Assembly: GCA_016927755.1 (NCBI GenBank)
Contig: JAFGLZ010000115.1
Location: forward strand, 1 to 64,000
Length of the DNA: 64,000 nucleotides
Source of the DNA: Phycisphaerae bacterium
Lineage (GTDB): Bacteria; Planctomycetota; Phycisphaerae; UBA1845; JAFGLZ01
Direction: 5' to 3'
Positions 35,369 to 43,891 of this stretch are shown in pieces. A program made the position numbers and the translations under genes. Within the stretch, counting starts at the first letter, position 1, and every line of letters begins with the position of its first letter. The notes under the pieces were generated by a model. The model was given only the letters and a program-made list of their open reading frames with translations. It did no database searches and was not told the DNA's origin.

Positions 35369-36031
35369 ATGAAGAGCCGACTGTTCCTTACCGACGACTA
35401 CAAGACGGTTCAAGAGAACGTGAAATCCTTCCTGAACGGACACCCGAACTTCCTCTCCCCCGACACCGCAAGGAGCACGCGGGCGGCCGGAGACGCGATT
35501 GCGGAAATCCTGGGAGACAACCTCGAGTCAATACTGGGTGAGCACTGCTCGGAATACTCCGCCGGCTTTGCGCGACGCGCCATGGCGGACTTGGCCTTCA
35601 AGGATTCCGATGGGCTGTACTATGTGGTCGACGTAAAGACCCATCGCCAAGACACGAAGTTCAACATGCCCAACCTGACCTCGGTGGAACGCATTTCGCG
35701 CTTCTACGAGGACGACAACAACTACTTCGTCGTCCTGGTCGTTAAGTACGGCCTTGAGGGTATGCGTTGCAGGGCATCGGAGGTGGTCCTCGTACCCATC
35801 GAGTTCCTGGACTGGGATTGCCTGACCGTCGGGGCGCTGGGATGGGGACAGATCCAGATAACCGACTCGAACAGAATCACGCTGCGACCTCAGTTCTCTC
35901 GCAAGAAATGGATGCTGGAGCTCTGTGAGGTCATGCTCCAGTTCTACCCGAGGGAGATCGAGAAGATCCACTCCAGGCTAGGGCACTTCGAGAAGGTACG
36001 GGAGTTCTGGCTTGGCAGACCTGATGAGTGA
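35369..36031 (+). CDS. Probable type II restriction endonuclease
   Basis: A 220-residue protein starting 23 bases after the methyltransferase stop. 'RAMADLAFKDSDGLYYVVD' followed by VKTH gives a D...DxK arrangement, typical of PD-(D/E)xK nucleases. No other catalytic fold is visible. Position next to a beta-class methyltransferase makes it the cognate cutting enzyme. Two sampled 60-base lines are 57% and 53% G+C against 72% in a sampled line of argH. AGGGAG precedes ATG 35369. Specificity cannot be read from sequence alone. Confidence 0.75.
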   Translation: MKSRLFLTDDYKTVQENVKSFLNGHPNFLSPDTARSTRAAGDAIAEILGDNLESILGEHCSEYSAGFARRAMADLAFKDSDGLYYVVDVKTHRQDTKFNMPNLTSVERISRFYEDDNNYFVVLVVKYGLEGMRCRASEVVLVPIEFLDWDCLTVGALGWGQIQITDSNRITLRPQFSRKKWMLELCEVMLQFYPREIEKIHSRLGHFEKVREFWLGRPDE

Positions 36032-36119
36032 GGCTCGTGCCGCCGACCGCCGTTAGCTCGCCCCGTGCTTCTAGCCGTGGCGCATGCGAATCGCGGTCAT
36101 AGGCGCCCCATGTGAGACC

Positions 36120-37475
36120 ATGAAACCAAAACGACTCTGGGACAAAGGCTACGACGTCAACCAAACCGTCCACCGCTTCACCGTCGGCGACGACCACGTG
36201 CTCGATCTAGAGATGGTCGAGGCCGACTGCCTGGGAAGCGTCGCCCACGCCATGACGCTGGCCAAGGCCGGCATCCTGTCACAGCGCGACGTCCAGCGGC
36301 TCCGCAAGGAGCTCGCCGCCATCGCCGCCGACGGACGCGCCGGCAGGTTCAAGATCTCCCTCGACCAGGAGGACGTCCACACCGCCATCGAGAACCGCCT
36401 GACGACCAAGCTCGGCGACATCGGCAAGCGGATCCACACCGCCCGCAGCCGAAACGACCAGGTCATCGTCAACACGCGCCTCTGGGCCCGCCGGCGCCTC
36501 ATCGACCTGGGCGAGGCCATCCTCCAGCTCACCGGCACGCTCGCCAAGTTCGCCAACCGCCACAAGCTCGTCCCCATGGTCGGCCGGACCCACATGCAGC
36601 GGGCCATGCCCTCCTCGGTCGGCCTCTGGGCCGGCGCCTGGCTCGAGGCGCTCCTCGACGACTTCGAGCTCGTCAAGACCGCCTACGCCCTCAACGACCA
36701 GTGCCCCCTCGGATCGGCCGCAAGCTACGGCGTGCCCGTCCCCATCGACCGCGCCTACACCGCCAGGCTGCTCGGCTTCGCAAAGGCCCAGAACAACGTC
36801 CTCTACGCCAACAACAGCCGCGGAAAGATCGAGTCCATCATCCTGGCCGCATGCGCGCAAATCGCCGCCGACCTGAGCCGCGTCAGCCAGGACCTGATCG
36901 TCTTCTCGATGCCCGAGTTCGGCTACTTCACGATCCCCGACGAGCTCACCAGCGGCAGCAGCATCATGCCCCAGAAGAAGAACCCCTGCGGCCTGGAGCT
37001 GACAAGGGCCAAGACCCGTTCCATCATCGCCTGCCACGACGAGGTCATCGGCATCTACACCGCCCTGCCCAGCGGCTACAACCGCGACTTCCAGCAGACC
37101 AAGGGCGCCGCCATCCGCGGCGTCAACCTGACCATCGACTGCGTCCGCGTGATGAACGTCACGTTCAGCAAGCTGAAGGTCAACAAGGATCGGCTCAAGG
37201 CAGGCTTCGCCGGCGAGGTCTTCGCCGTCGACCGCGCCCTACAGCTCGTCGCCGCCGGCATGCCCTTCCGCGACGCCTACCGCAAGGTCGCCGCCGAGCT
37301 CGACCAGCTCGACACCCTCGACCCCGTCCAGGCAATCAAGGACCGCAAAGGACAAGGCATGGCCGGAAACCTGCGACTAGACATCGACCGGAAACGCATC
37401 GCCGCCGGGCGGGCGACGGTCCGGCGATGGCGGAGCGGGGCGGCGAAGGTCCTGCAGTCTCTATTGCACTCGTGA
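36120..37475 (+). CDS. argH: Argininosuccinate lyase
   Basis: A 451-residue enzyme of the fumarase/aspartase superfamily that splits argininosuccinate into arginine and fumarate. The signature 'GSSIMPQKKNPCGLELTR' is near residue 279 and 'GRTHMQRAMPSSVGLWAGAW' carries the catalytic His region. The N-terminal 'LWDKGYDVNQTVHRFTVGDD' is family-like. ATG 36120 is preferred; a start at 36084 would add twelve unconserved residues. It lies downstream of the restriction-modification pair, separated from argG. Confidence 0.95.
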   Translation: MKPKRLWDKGYDVNQTVHRFTVGDDHVLDLEMVEADCLGSVAHAMTLAKAGILSQRDVQRLRKELAAIAADGRAGRFKISLDQEDVHTAIENRLTTKLGDIGKRIHTARSRNDQVIVNTRLWARRRLIDLGEAILQLTGTLAKFANRHKLVPMVGRTHMQRAMPSSVGLWAGAWLEALLDDFELVKTAYALNDQCPLGSAASYGVPVPIDRAYTARLLGFAKAQNNVLYANNSRGKIESIILAACAQIAADLSRVSQDLIVFSMPEFGYFTIPDELTSGSSIMPQKKNPCGLELTRAKTRSIIACHDEVIGIYTALPSGYNRDFQQTKGAAIRGVNLTIDCVRVMNVTFSKLKVNKDRLKAGFAGEVFAVDRALQLVAAGMPFRDAYRKVAAELDQLDTLDPVQAIKDRKGQGMAGNLRLDIDRKRIAAGRATVRRWRSGAAKVLQSLLHS

Positions 37476-37588
37476 CCAACTGGTCAATTGATCAATCTCG
37501 CGGCTGAGGGTCCCGCCCGCGCCGCGGAGCCCGGAGGCGAAGATACGTCGCCAGTCATCTGATGCGCTGCGTGAATCTCAAGGGGAGG

Positions 37589-37618
37589 GCGCGAACCCCC
37601 TGCCGAAACCGACTCGCT
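37589..37618. repeat. Dispersed repeat fragment related to the post-argG mosaic
   Basis: GGGGAGGGCGCGAACCCCCT followed by GCCGAAACC resembles the string near 31979 (GGGGAGGGCGAGGCTCCTGC), with changes in the hairpin arms. Confidence 0.45.
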
Positions 37619-37678
37619 TGACTGAGCCAGCGGCCTCACCCTCCCGCGGACGTTCGTCACCTGACGTTGGAACGGGCA

Positions 37679-38674
37679 CTAATAGGCGACCAGAGACGTC
37701 GGCTTGCCCTGTTGAGCGTAGAAGAGCGTATCGAGCATCTCCAGGTAGGCCTCAAGTATCTTCGTCTGGAGCACGGGATGATAGAACACGGGGATCGGGC
37801 GGCCGCCCGAACGTCCGTCTTCTGCGGGAAAGGCGTCCCGAACCAACTCCACGTGACCGTCGTACGCGGCAACACTGCCCGGCTTTCTACCCCTCCAGTC
37901 CCATTCGTTTTTGTCGTAAACCACGCCCTCGATCGGGGCGCCATGGTACGGACCGATGTAGGAGTCGACGATGTCCATGATCGGATCGGTCTTGTCCCAA
38001 CTGAAACCCATGTCCCCCGGATAGGCCACATAGCCAAACCAGTCCTCGTCCACAACCAGCGGAAGCCGCGAACTCGCGTAAACGGTACTCGGCTTGACGA
38101 TCGGCCCATCGAAACCGATGGCATACGGCGTTCGGCAGTTCCCGTTGTCCTTCTCGTCGAAGTCAACCCTCCCTTTGCGCCCAGTAATGCAGCGGCTGAA
38201 GTTGTATTTGTTCTGATGGCACAGCGAGCTGTTGACCCTCTCGAACTCCGGGCAGCGGTAAAGGGTTTCAAATCGGGTGTATGTGAAGAGCCAACCGTTG
38301 TTGGCCCAATTCGAAGGCCAGTTCTCCTCCGGTTGATCCCAAACGATATCAAGCTCATTGGGCCCCGCCAGCCAGTTCTCACGATCGATGATCTTCGCGT
38401 GTGCAGGCCCCATGAGGGGGTCGCTATCGTCCACACCCCGACCGTAACAAATGAAGGGAAACATCTCGCCGAAGTCGTCGGCATACATGAAGAATGCTTT
38501 GGCGTACTGGGACATCCGCGACGCACACAGTGTGGTCCTTGCCTGCGCCCGCGCCTTGCTAAGACTCGGCAGCAGAATAGAAATCAACAGGGCAATGATC
38601 GCCACGACAACCAGCAGCTCGATCAGCGTGAATCCCTGCGATCGTGCGCCGCTACGAGGGGTACGAGCGGACAT
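37679..38674 (-). CDS. Prepilin-type (pseudopilin) secretion protein
   Basis: A 331-residue protein with a type IV prepilin leader: after 'GARSQG' comes 'FTLIELLVVVAIIALLISIL', giving a cleavable leader, Glu at +5 and a long hydrophobic helix. Next is 'CASRMSQYAKAFFMYADDFG', typical of planctomycete type II-secretion-like pilins. The C-terminal half is large and probably globular, ending 'MLDTLFYAQQGKPTSLVAY'. It would be processed by a prepilin peptidase and assembled in a pseudopilus or surface fibre. A sampled line is 50% G+C, lower than most neighbours. A tail-only homologue lies upstream. Confidence 0.85.
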   Translation of the reverse strand: MSARTPRSGARSQGFTLIELLVVVAIIALLISILLPSLSKARAQARTTLCASRMSQYAKAFFMYADDFGEMFPFICYGRGVDDSDPLMGPAHAKIIDRENWLAGPNELDIVWDQPEENWPSNWANNGWLFTYTRFETLYRCPEFERVNSSLCHQNKYNFSRCITGRKGRVDFDEKDNGNCRTPYAIGFDGPIVKPSTVYASSRLPLVVDEDWFGYVAYPGDMGFSWDKTDPIMDIVDSYIGPYHGAPIEGVVYDKNEWDWRGRKPGSVAAYDGHVELVRDAFPAEDGRSGGRPIPVFYHPVLQTKILEAYLEMLDTLFYAQQGKPTSLVAY

Positions 38675-38854
38675 GAACTGTACCTCCGTGTCGAGAGATG
38701 TGATCCCTACATCAGAAAGGTGCGCTACCTTTCCCTATCTAATCCTACGGGAGAGGAGTTGCCCGGACAACGTTAGGATTCGCTAACTTACTGGTGTTAC
38801 AGGGCCTGGATCAATCATCCTGACCATCATTGACCATCGAGACACAAATACGTC

Positions 38855-38886
38855 GGGGAGGCGCCACTGGCACGCGGCGCCTCCCC
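38855..38886 (-). terminator. Hairpin terminator behind the pilin-tail remnant
   Basis: GGGGAGGCGCC (38855-38865) pairs perfectly with GGCGCCTCCCC (38876-38886) around a 10-base loop, 32 bases after the stop of the truncated pilin tail on the minus strand. A T-tract is weak, so this may also work as a processing or Rho-related structure. Confidence 0.55.
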
Positions 38887-38917
38887 AGACAACCACCCAA
38901 GCGTCAGGCGTCCATCG

Positions 38918-39073
38918 CTAGTATCCCAGCGGCAGCGTCTCCTTGCCCTGCTGCGCGTAGAAGAATTGACCGAGCATGCTCAGGTAGGCGTTCACGACCT
39001 TCGGCTCGAGAAACGCCGGAATCGGACGACCACCGAGGTCCCCGTCTTCCCGGGAGAACCATCGCGGCTTCAT
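38918..39073 (-). pseudogene. C-terminal tail of a second pseudopilin
   Basis: About 51 codons reading 'MKPRWFSREDGDLGGRPIPA' ... 'YAQQGKETLPLGY', clearly homologous to the C-terminus of the full pilin gene (EDGRSGGRPIPVF ... YAQQGKPTSLVAY). The leader, helix and most of the globular part are missing. GGAGG precedes the ATG at 39073, so a short peptide might still be made. The hairpin after it is intact. Best read as the remnant of a tandem paralogue after internal deletion. Confidence 0.7.
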
Positions 39074-39286
39074 AGGACCCTCCGATCTATCGGGGAGAAA
39101 GTCGGGGGAGCGGGACGGCCAACGCAAACGCGGACCGTCCTATATCAATCGTAGACAGCCTCGAATTCGTCCGCCATCAAAGCAAGGACTAACTTCACGC
39201 CCGTTTGGGGGGGTTCGAGCGGCGCTTCAATTCATGCATTGTCGCTTCGAGGAAATGCGGCTCAGGGGCGCGCCTATTGAGAGTCG

Positions 39287-40255
39287 CTACTTGGGCTGAA
39301 CGAGGAGGCTATCGTTGGCATCCTTGGGAATCTTGACGCCGAGGTAGGTCGCGGGCTCATCGCCCTGTCCGTCGCCGGTCACGGTCGCGTTACCCTCGGG
39401 CTCCCGAGACAGCGCCCCGTCGAGAGGAGTGAGCTGCAGCCGCAGACGCCCCTTCTTGACGCCCTGAAGGAGGTCACCCGGAATCACGACGTTCGGATGG
39501 AGCCGCAAATGCAAGACCGGCCGAGGCAGATTCTGCCACGAGTCGCCTGAGAGGTCGAGGTCCTGCTGGCCCTCACCCTCCGTCGGGAGCACCGCATCCT
39601 CGCCGTGTCCCGGGACAACCTGCAGCTTCGGATTGACGTACTTGCGGGGACGGGGTTGCACGAGCAGGAACGGATGGCCCGTATTGCTCGCGTGCTCATC
39701 CTCCAGCACCCCTTGCGGGATGTACGACACCGTGCCCCGCCACCCCGGCGTCGGCGAGTAAGCGCTGTGGTCGCGAGCGTAGCTCCCAATGGCCTCACCG
39801 AGGCCGCTCACACCCGCCGTGTTCTGGGCCTGCTGCGCCCGCCGCTGAACCCCGTAGTAGCTCGGAACGAACACGCCCACGATGATCAGAATCGACGCCG
39901 CAACCGCCAGCACGTCCCTGAACGACATCAACGACGGCATCATCGAGCCGTCGGATTCCGACGGCGACGTAACCAACGATCGATCGAACTTGATCGTCTC
40001 GACCGGTTCGTCCTGTTGCGGAACATCGGCCCCTTCAACCCGAGCCATGATCGACTGAACGAAATGCTTCGGCGAGGGCGCCGGCTGCCACGCATCCAGC
40101 GGGCCGAGGAGACGTGCGAGTCTTTCCTGTTGGGTCTTCAGCGACGGGTCCGCCGCGATCGCCTCTTCCAGGCGCTCACGCTCATCAGGCTCGAGCAGAT
40201 CCATCTGCCTGCCGAGAAGGAGGTCCGTCACGTTGTCGCAAGATCCGTCAGACAT
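39287..40255 (-). CDS. Putative membrane anti-sigma factor
   Basis: A 322-residue protein encoded 70 bases behind an ECF sigma gene. The first 75 residues are helical and acidic ('LLEPDERERLEEAIAADPSL'), as in anti-sigma domains. A single transmembrane helix ('VLAVAASILIIVGVFVPSYY') lies near residue 115-135, followed by a large periplasmic part. No zinc-binding HxxxCxxC motif is evident. Topology and gene order suggest it sequesters the sigma factor and relays an envelope signal; direct proof is absent. Confidence 0.65.
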   Translation of the reverse strand: MSDGSCDNVTDLLLGRQMDLLEPDERERLEEAIAADPSLKTQQERLARLLGPLDAWQPAPSPKHFVQSIMARVEGADVPQQDEPVETIKFDRSLVTSPSESDGSMMPSLMSFRDVLAVAASILIIVGVFVPSYYGVQRRAQQAQNTAGVSGLGEAIGSYARDHSAYSPTPGWRGTVSYIPQGVLEDEHASNTGHPFLLVQPRPRKYVNPKLQVVPGHGEDAVLPTEGEGQQDLDLSGDSWQNLPRPVLHLRLHPNVVIPGDLLQGVKKGRLRLQLTPLDGALSREPEGNATVTGDGQGDEPATYLGVKIPKDANDSLLVQPK

Positions 40256-40324
40256 CGTTTTCCTCTTTCCCCGATCGAAACCTATCGAGACGCCAATCTC
40301 ATTACGACGCGAATCGGGCCACGC

Positions 40325-40939
40325 TCACTCCGGCTCGCCTTCCGAGCCAACCTGCTTCCGGTACGCCTCGGAAAACGCCGCGACCGCCGCGTGCAACCGG
40401 CTCTTGACCGTCCCTAACGGAACACCCAGGATCTCGGCCATATCCTTGTAAGGAAATCGGTGGTAGTAAGCCAAGATCAACGTCTCCTTGAGATGCTCCG
40501 GCATCTGCTCAACAGTACGCCGGACGATTTGCTCTTGTTCGGCCTTCTCCATCGGCCTGTCGGGCTCCAGATCGGTCCCGGCCAGAAAGTCCGAAAATCG
40601 CTGTCCCTGGCCGCTTTCCTCGTCCACGCTCGCGTCGAGCGAGACTTCCGATCGTCTGGCTTTGCCCCTCAACAGGTCGCGGGCCTTGTTGGCCGCTATC
40701 GTGAATAGCCACGGTTTGAACCGTCGCGATGTGTCGAACGTGCTCGCCGAAAGATGAACCTGCAAAAACGCCTCTTGAACCACATCCTCGGCGGTCGCAG
40801 TCCCTCCCGTGAACCTGACCAGAAAGTGATACAGCTCTTGGTTATACCGTTCGACGAGCATCTCGAAGCGTCCGGGAACCCCCTGGGCATGTTCTGCTAC
40901 GAGTTGCTCGTCGCTCGGCTCGGTCAACGCTTCACTCAT
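40325..40939 (-). CDS. ECF-type RNA polymerase sigma factor
   Basis: A 204-residue sigma factor with region 2 ('LYHFLVRFTGGTATAEDVVQ' and 'RRFKPWLFTIAANKARDLLR') and region 4 ('LILAYYHRFPYKDMAEILGV' then PLGTVKSRLHAA, the helix-turn-helix). There is no region 3, as usual for ECF factors. An acidic linker of about 40 residues separates the regions. ATG 40939 is chosen; a GTG at 41008 would add residues without homology. It is likely cotranscribed with the downstream anti-sigma gene and controls an envelope regulon. Confidence 0.9.
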   Translation of the reverse strand: MSEALTEPSDEQLVAEHAQGVPGRFEMLVERYNQELYHFLVRFTGGTATAEDVVQEAFLQVHLSASTFDTSRRFKPWLFTIAANKARDLLRGKARRSEVSLDASVDEESGQGQRFSDFLAGTDLEPDRPMEKAEQEQIVRRTVEQMPEHLKETLILAYYHRFPYKDMAEILGVPLGTVKSRLHAAVAAFSEAYRKQVGSEGEPE

Positions 40940-41090
40940 CCTTACGAACCTGCGGCCGTGAAGGTTCGCGGCCTGCGGAATTTTGCCGATGATAGCATCC
41001 CGGCGCACGAGGTCAATTTCTCCTTGACATTTGAGCGGGCTGAAAATACTTTCTCACCAAGACTTACGACACCCAAGGAAGGTCCAAGCA

Positions 41091-41738
41091 GTGCGGGTTC
41101 ACCCATCCAGACGTTCAGCCCCCCCATCGCGCAGGGGCGGTTTCTCCCTCCGCCGATGCCTCATCGCCGCCGGCGCTACCGCCGCCCTCGGCGCCGCCGT
41201 CGGCGCGCTCGGTTCGGTCCTCGCCGGAACGTCGGCCATGGCCGGAAGCCCCGGTGCCGAGCTGTCCGACACCGTTCGCGACCCCCGCGTCGTCATCGTC
41301 AAGCACGAACGCGCCTTGTACCTCTTTGACGGGCAGCGGCTCGTCAAACGCTATCGGATCGGCCTTGGCCGCCAACCCGTAGGGGAAAAAGTGCACGCCG
41401 GCGACGATCGGACCCCCCTCGGCGAATTCGCCCTGTCACGACGCAACCCCGACAGCCGCTACCACCGTTTCCTTGGAATCAACTACCCCAACGAGCGCGC
41501 GGTCCGGCGGGGCCTGCACGGGGGCTGGATCTCCCGGGGACAGGCCGAAGCCCTATTGCGTGACCTCGCCGAAGGACGCCCCCCCGACCAAACCACCGCG
41601 CTCGGAGGAGGCATCGGCATCCACGGCGGAGGAAACGACCGGGACTGGACCGCCGGATGCATCGCCGTGACCAACGACATGATCGAAGAGCTCTACGCCG
41701 TGCTCCGCGTGGGCGACCCCGTGGAGATCCTCCCGTGA
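41091..41738 (+). CDS. L,D-transpeptidase (YkuD family)
   Basis: A 215-residue exported enzyme. An N-terminal arginine-rich stretch ('RRSAPPSRRGGFSLRRCLIA') precedes a hydrophobic segment, possibly a Tat-like or lipid-anchored signal. The YkuD catalytic block 'GIGIHGGGNDRDWTAGCIAV' gives the His and the nucleophilic Cys. It would form 3-3 peptidoglycan cross-links or attach proteins to the wall. GTG 41091 has AAGGAAGG upstream; a TTG at 41031 is less likely. It is divergent from the sigma factor gene. Confidence 0.85.
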   Translation: MRVHPSRRSAPPSRRGGFSLRRCLIAAGATAALGAAVGALGSVLAGTSAMAGSPGAELSDTVRDPRVVIVKHERALYLFDGQRLVKRYRIGLGRQPVGEKVHAGDDRTPLGEFALSRRNPDSRYHRFLGINYPNERAVRRGLHGGWISRGQAEALLRDLAEGRPPDQTTALGGGIGIHGGGNDRDWTAGCIAVTNDMIEELYAVLRVGDPVEILP

Positions 41739-41847
41739 CGGCGACGCCCGGCCACACGCCGCGCAACGAGCCCGAATCGCCGGCGACCGCGGCGTCGGCA
41801 CATTGATCGACAAGACCCCCGTTCCGCCTGTAGGATGAACGTCAGCC

Positions 41848-43350
41848 ATGGCCGTCCAATCTCGAACATTGCCGCAGCGAACCATGGCGTCTCTCATCGA
41901 GGCGTCGACCGCCATCAATGCCTCGCTCGATCCCCAGGCCACCCTCCATGCGATCGCTCGCTCGGCCGCGACCGTCATGAACGCCGAGGCCAGCAGCGTC
42001 CTGCTCCTCGACCGGCGCCGCAACAAGCTCATCTTCACCGCCTCGGTCGGCGGAGGCGGCGACAGCCTGCTCGGAGAGGAGTTCGATGCCGATCTCGGAA
42101 TCGCCGGCCAGATCGCATCCGCGGGCCAGCCGATCCTCGTGACCGACGTTCGCGAGCACAAGAAGTGGTTCAAGGGCATCGACGATCGCAGCAAGTTCGA
42201 CACGCGGAGCATGGTCGCCGCGCCCTTGGTCCACCAGGACGAGATCATCGGCGTCGTCGAGGTGCTAAACCCGATCGGCGGAGAGAAGTTCACCGAGTAT
42301 GACGTCGAGCTCATCCAAATCTTCGCCAACCTCGCCGCCAGCGGGGCCGTCAATTCGCAGCGATACGAGCAGCTCAAGCGAGAGAACCGGGGGCTGCGAG
42401 AGGCCTTCCAGGCGCGCGACGAGATCGTCGGGCAAAGCGAGGCCCTTCGAGCGGTTCAAGATCTCTGCTACCGCGTGGCAAAGAGCAACGCCACCGTCCT
42501 GCTCCTCGGCGAAACGGGCACCGGCAAGGAGCTGATGGCCAAGGCCATCCACAACGCCAGCCCCCGCGCCGAGAAACCCTGCGTGGCCATCAACTGCGCG
42601 GCGCTGCCCGAAACCTTGCTCGAGAGCGAGCTATTCGGCCACGAGGCGGGCGCCTTCACGGGGGCCGTGGCCCGAAAGCTCGGACGCTTCGAGCTCGCCG
42701 ACGGGGGAACCCTGTTCCTCGACGAGATCGGCGATCTCTCCCCGGCCATCCAGATCAAGCTCCTCCGCGTCCTCCAGGAGCGCGAATTCGTCCGCGTGGG
42801 TGGCACCAAGACCGTCGCATGCAACGTGCGCATCATCGCCGCGACGAATCGGGATCTGCAGGCCGCCATGAAGGAGGGAACGTTCCGAGAGGATCTCTAC
42901 TACCGCCTCAACGTCTTCCCGATCACCTTGCCCCCGCTGCGTCAGCGCCGCGAGGACATCCCCCTGCTCGTCGAGCACTTCACGCAGAAAGCGAGCGTCG
43001 AGCTGAACATGCCCAAACCGACGGTCTCGGACGCGGCGATGGCCAGCATGGCGAGCTATCGCTGGCCCGGCAACATCCGCGAGCTGCAGAACGTCATCGA
43101 GCGCGCCGTGCTGATGGCCGATGGGAAGCCCCTCGACAGAACACACCTGCCGCGCGAGCTGGTCGGAGAGTCGGTCGAGGCCGTCGTCGCCGAGGGCGAC
43201 AGCAGCCTCTGGGGCTATGAGAAAGCGATGATCGTCAAGGTGCTCCAAGAGAACAACTGGAACCAATCCAAGGCCGCTCGCGCCCTGGGCATCAGCCGCG
43301 ATAACCTCCGCTACCGCATCAAGAAGTTCAAGATCCAACGACCCAGATAG
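41848..43350 (+). CDS. GAF-domain sigma-54-dependent transcriptional activator
   Basis: A 500-residue enhancer-binding protein. An N-terminal GAF sensory domain (about 20-165) precedes an AAA+ domain with Walker A 'GETGTGKE' near residue 221 and the sigma-54 contact loop GAFTGA near residue 269. A Fis-type helix-turn-helix lies at the end ('[20 protein letters not shown]'). It opens promoters with RpoN in response to a small-molecule or redox signal. No response-regulator receiver domain is present. Its target genes are not evident in the window. Confidence 0.93.
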   Translation: MAVQSRTLPQRTMASLIEASTAINASLDPQATLHAIARSAATVMNAEASSVLLLDRRRNKLIFTASVGGGGDSLLGEEFDADLGIAGQIASAGQPILVTDVREHKKWFKGIDDRSKFDTRSMVAAPLVHQDEIIGVVEVLNPIGGEKFTEYDVELIQIFANLAASGAVNSQRYEQLKRENRGLREAFQARDEIVGQSEALRAVQDLCYRVAKSNATVLLLGETGTGKELMAKAIHNASPRAEKPCVAINCAALPETLLESELFGHEAGAFTGAVARKLGRFELADGGTLFLDEIGDLSPAIQIKLLRVLQEREFVRVGGTKTVACNVRIIAATNRDLQAAMKEGTFREDLYYRLNVFPITLPPLRQRREDIPLLVEHFTQKASVELNMPKPTVSDAAMASMASYRWPGNIRELQNVIERAVLMADGKPLDRTHLPRELVGESVEAVVAEGDSSLWGYEKAMIVKVLQENNWNQSKAARALGISRDNLRYRIKKFKIQRPR

Positions 43351-43354
43351 GAAA

Positions 43355-43729
43355 TCAGTCGACCCCGTAGCTCGCCCGACACCGCGGCGCCTCCGACACC
43401 GTCACGCGCGTCAGCAGCTCGGGCCGATCGAGCGCCTCCCGCAGAGACTCGAAGATCGATCGCGCGACGTTCTCGGCCGAGGGATTCGTCTGCCCGAAGC
43501 ACGGGAGATCGTTCAGGTGCCGATCCCGGTATCCCGCTAGCACGTCGTCGAGGATGCTCTCGACGTGGACGAAATCCACCAGAACGTCGATCTCGTCAAG
43601 CTCCGCCCCCGCCATGCACGCCCACACGTGCCAGCGATGCCCGTGCATCGGCTCGACCGAACCGTCATACACGCGAAGCTGATGCGAGGCGGAGAACTCG
43701 GCCTCCACGGAGACGTGGTATCTGCCCAT
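43355..43729 (-). CDS. 6-pyruvoyltetrahydropterin synthase/QueD homologue, PTPS-III-like
   Basis: A 124-residue T-fold protein. Zinc ligands are visible in 'FSASHQL' and 'MHGHRWHV'. The motif before HGH is V-E-P-M, so a glutamate stands three residues before the histidine, and the N-terminus has no cysteine. QueD enzymes use CxxxHGH. An ExxHGH form without Cys is reported for PTPS-III, which replaces FolB in folate synthesis. The role in folate rather than queuosine synthesis is therefore inferred from one motif. The gene ends four bases from the convergent activator gene. Confidence 0.75.
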   Translation of the reverse strand: MGRYHVSVEAEFSASHQLRVYDGSVEPMHGHRWHVWACMAGAELDEIDVLVDFVHVESILDDVLAGYRDRHLNDLPCFGQTNPSAENVARSIFESLREALDRPELLTRVTVSEAPRCRASYGVD

Positions 43730-43827
43730 CAGAGCCCCTTAACGCTGTCCCGCAACGTGATGGGCATTCTAAAGGCCGTCGAGCGTCTGTCAAGTCGGAG
43801 AGGACGAACGCTGAACATAATGAGGAG

Positions 43828-43853
43828 GGCGGGTCGGCTTTCGCCGGCCCGCC
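43828..43853 (-). terminator. Hairpin terminator of the TadG-like gene
   Basis: On the minus strand GGCGGG-C-CGGC-GAAA-GCCG-A-CCCGCC forms a stem with one mismatch and a GNRA tetraloop, 38 bases after the stop of the VWA gene. Confidence 0.6.
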
Positions 43854-43891
43854 CTGATGATCCCCCTCCCTGCTCATTGACTCGTACGCGA

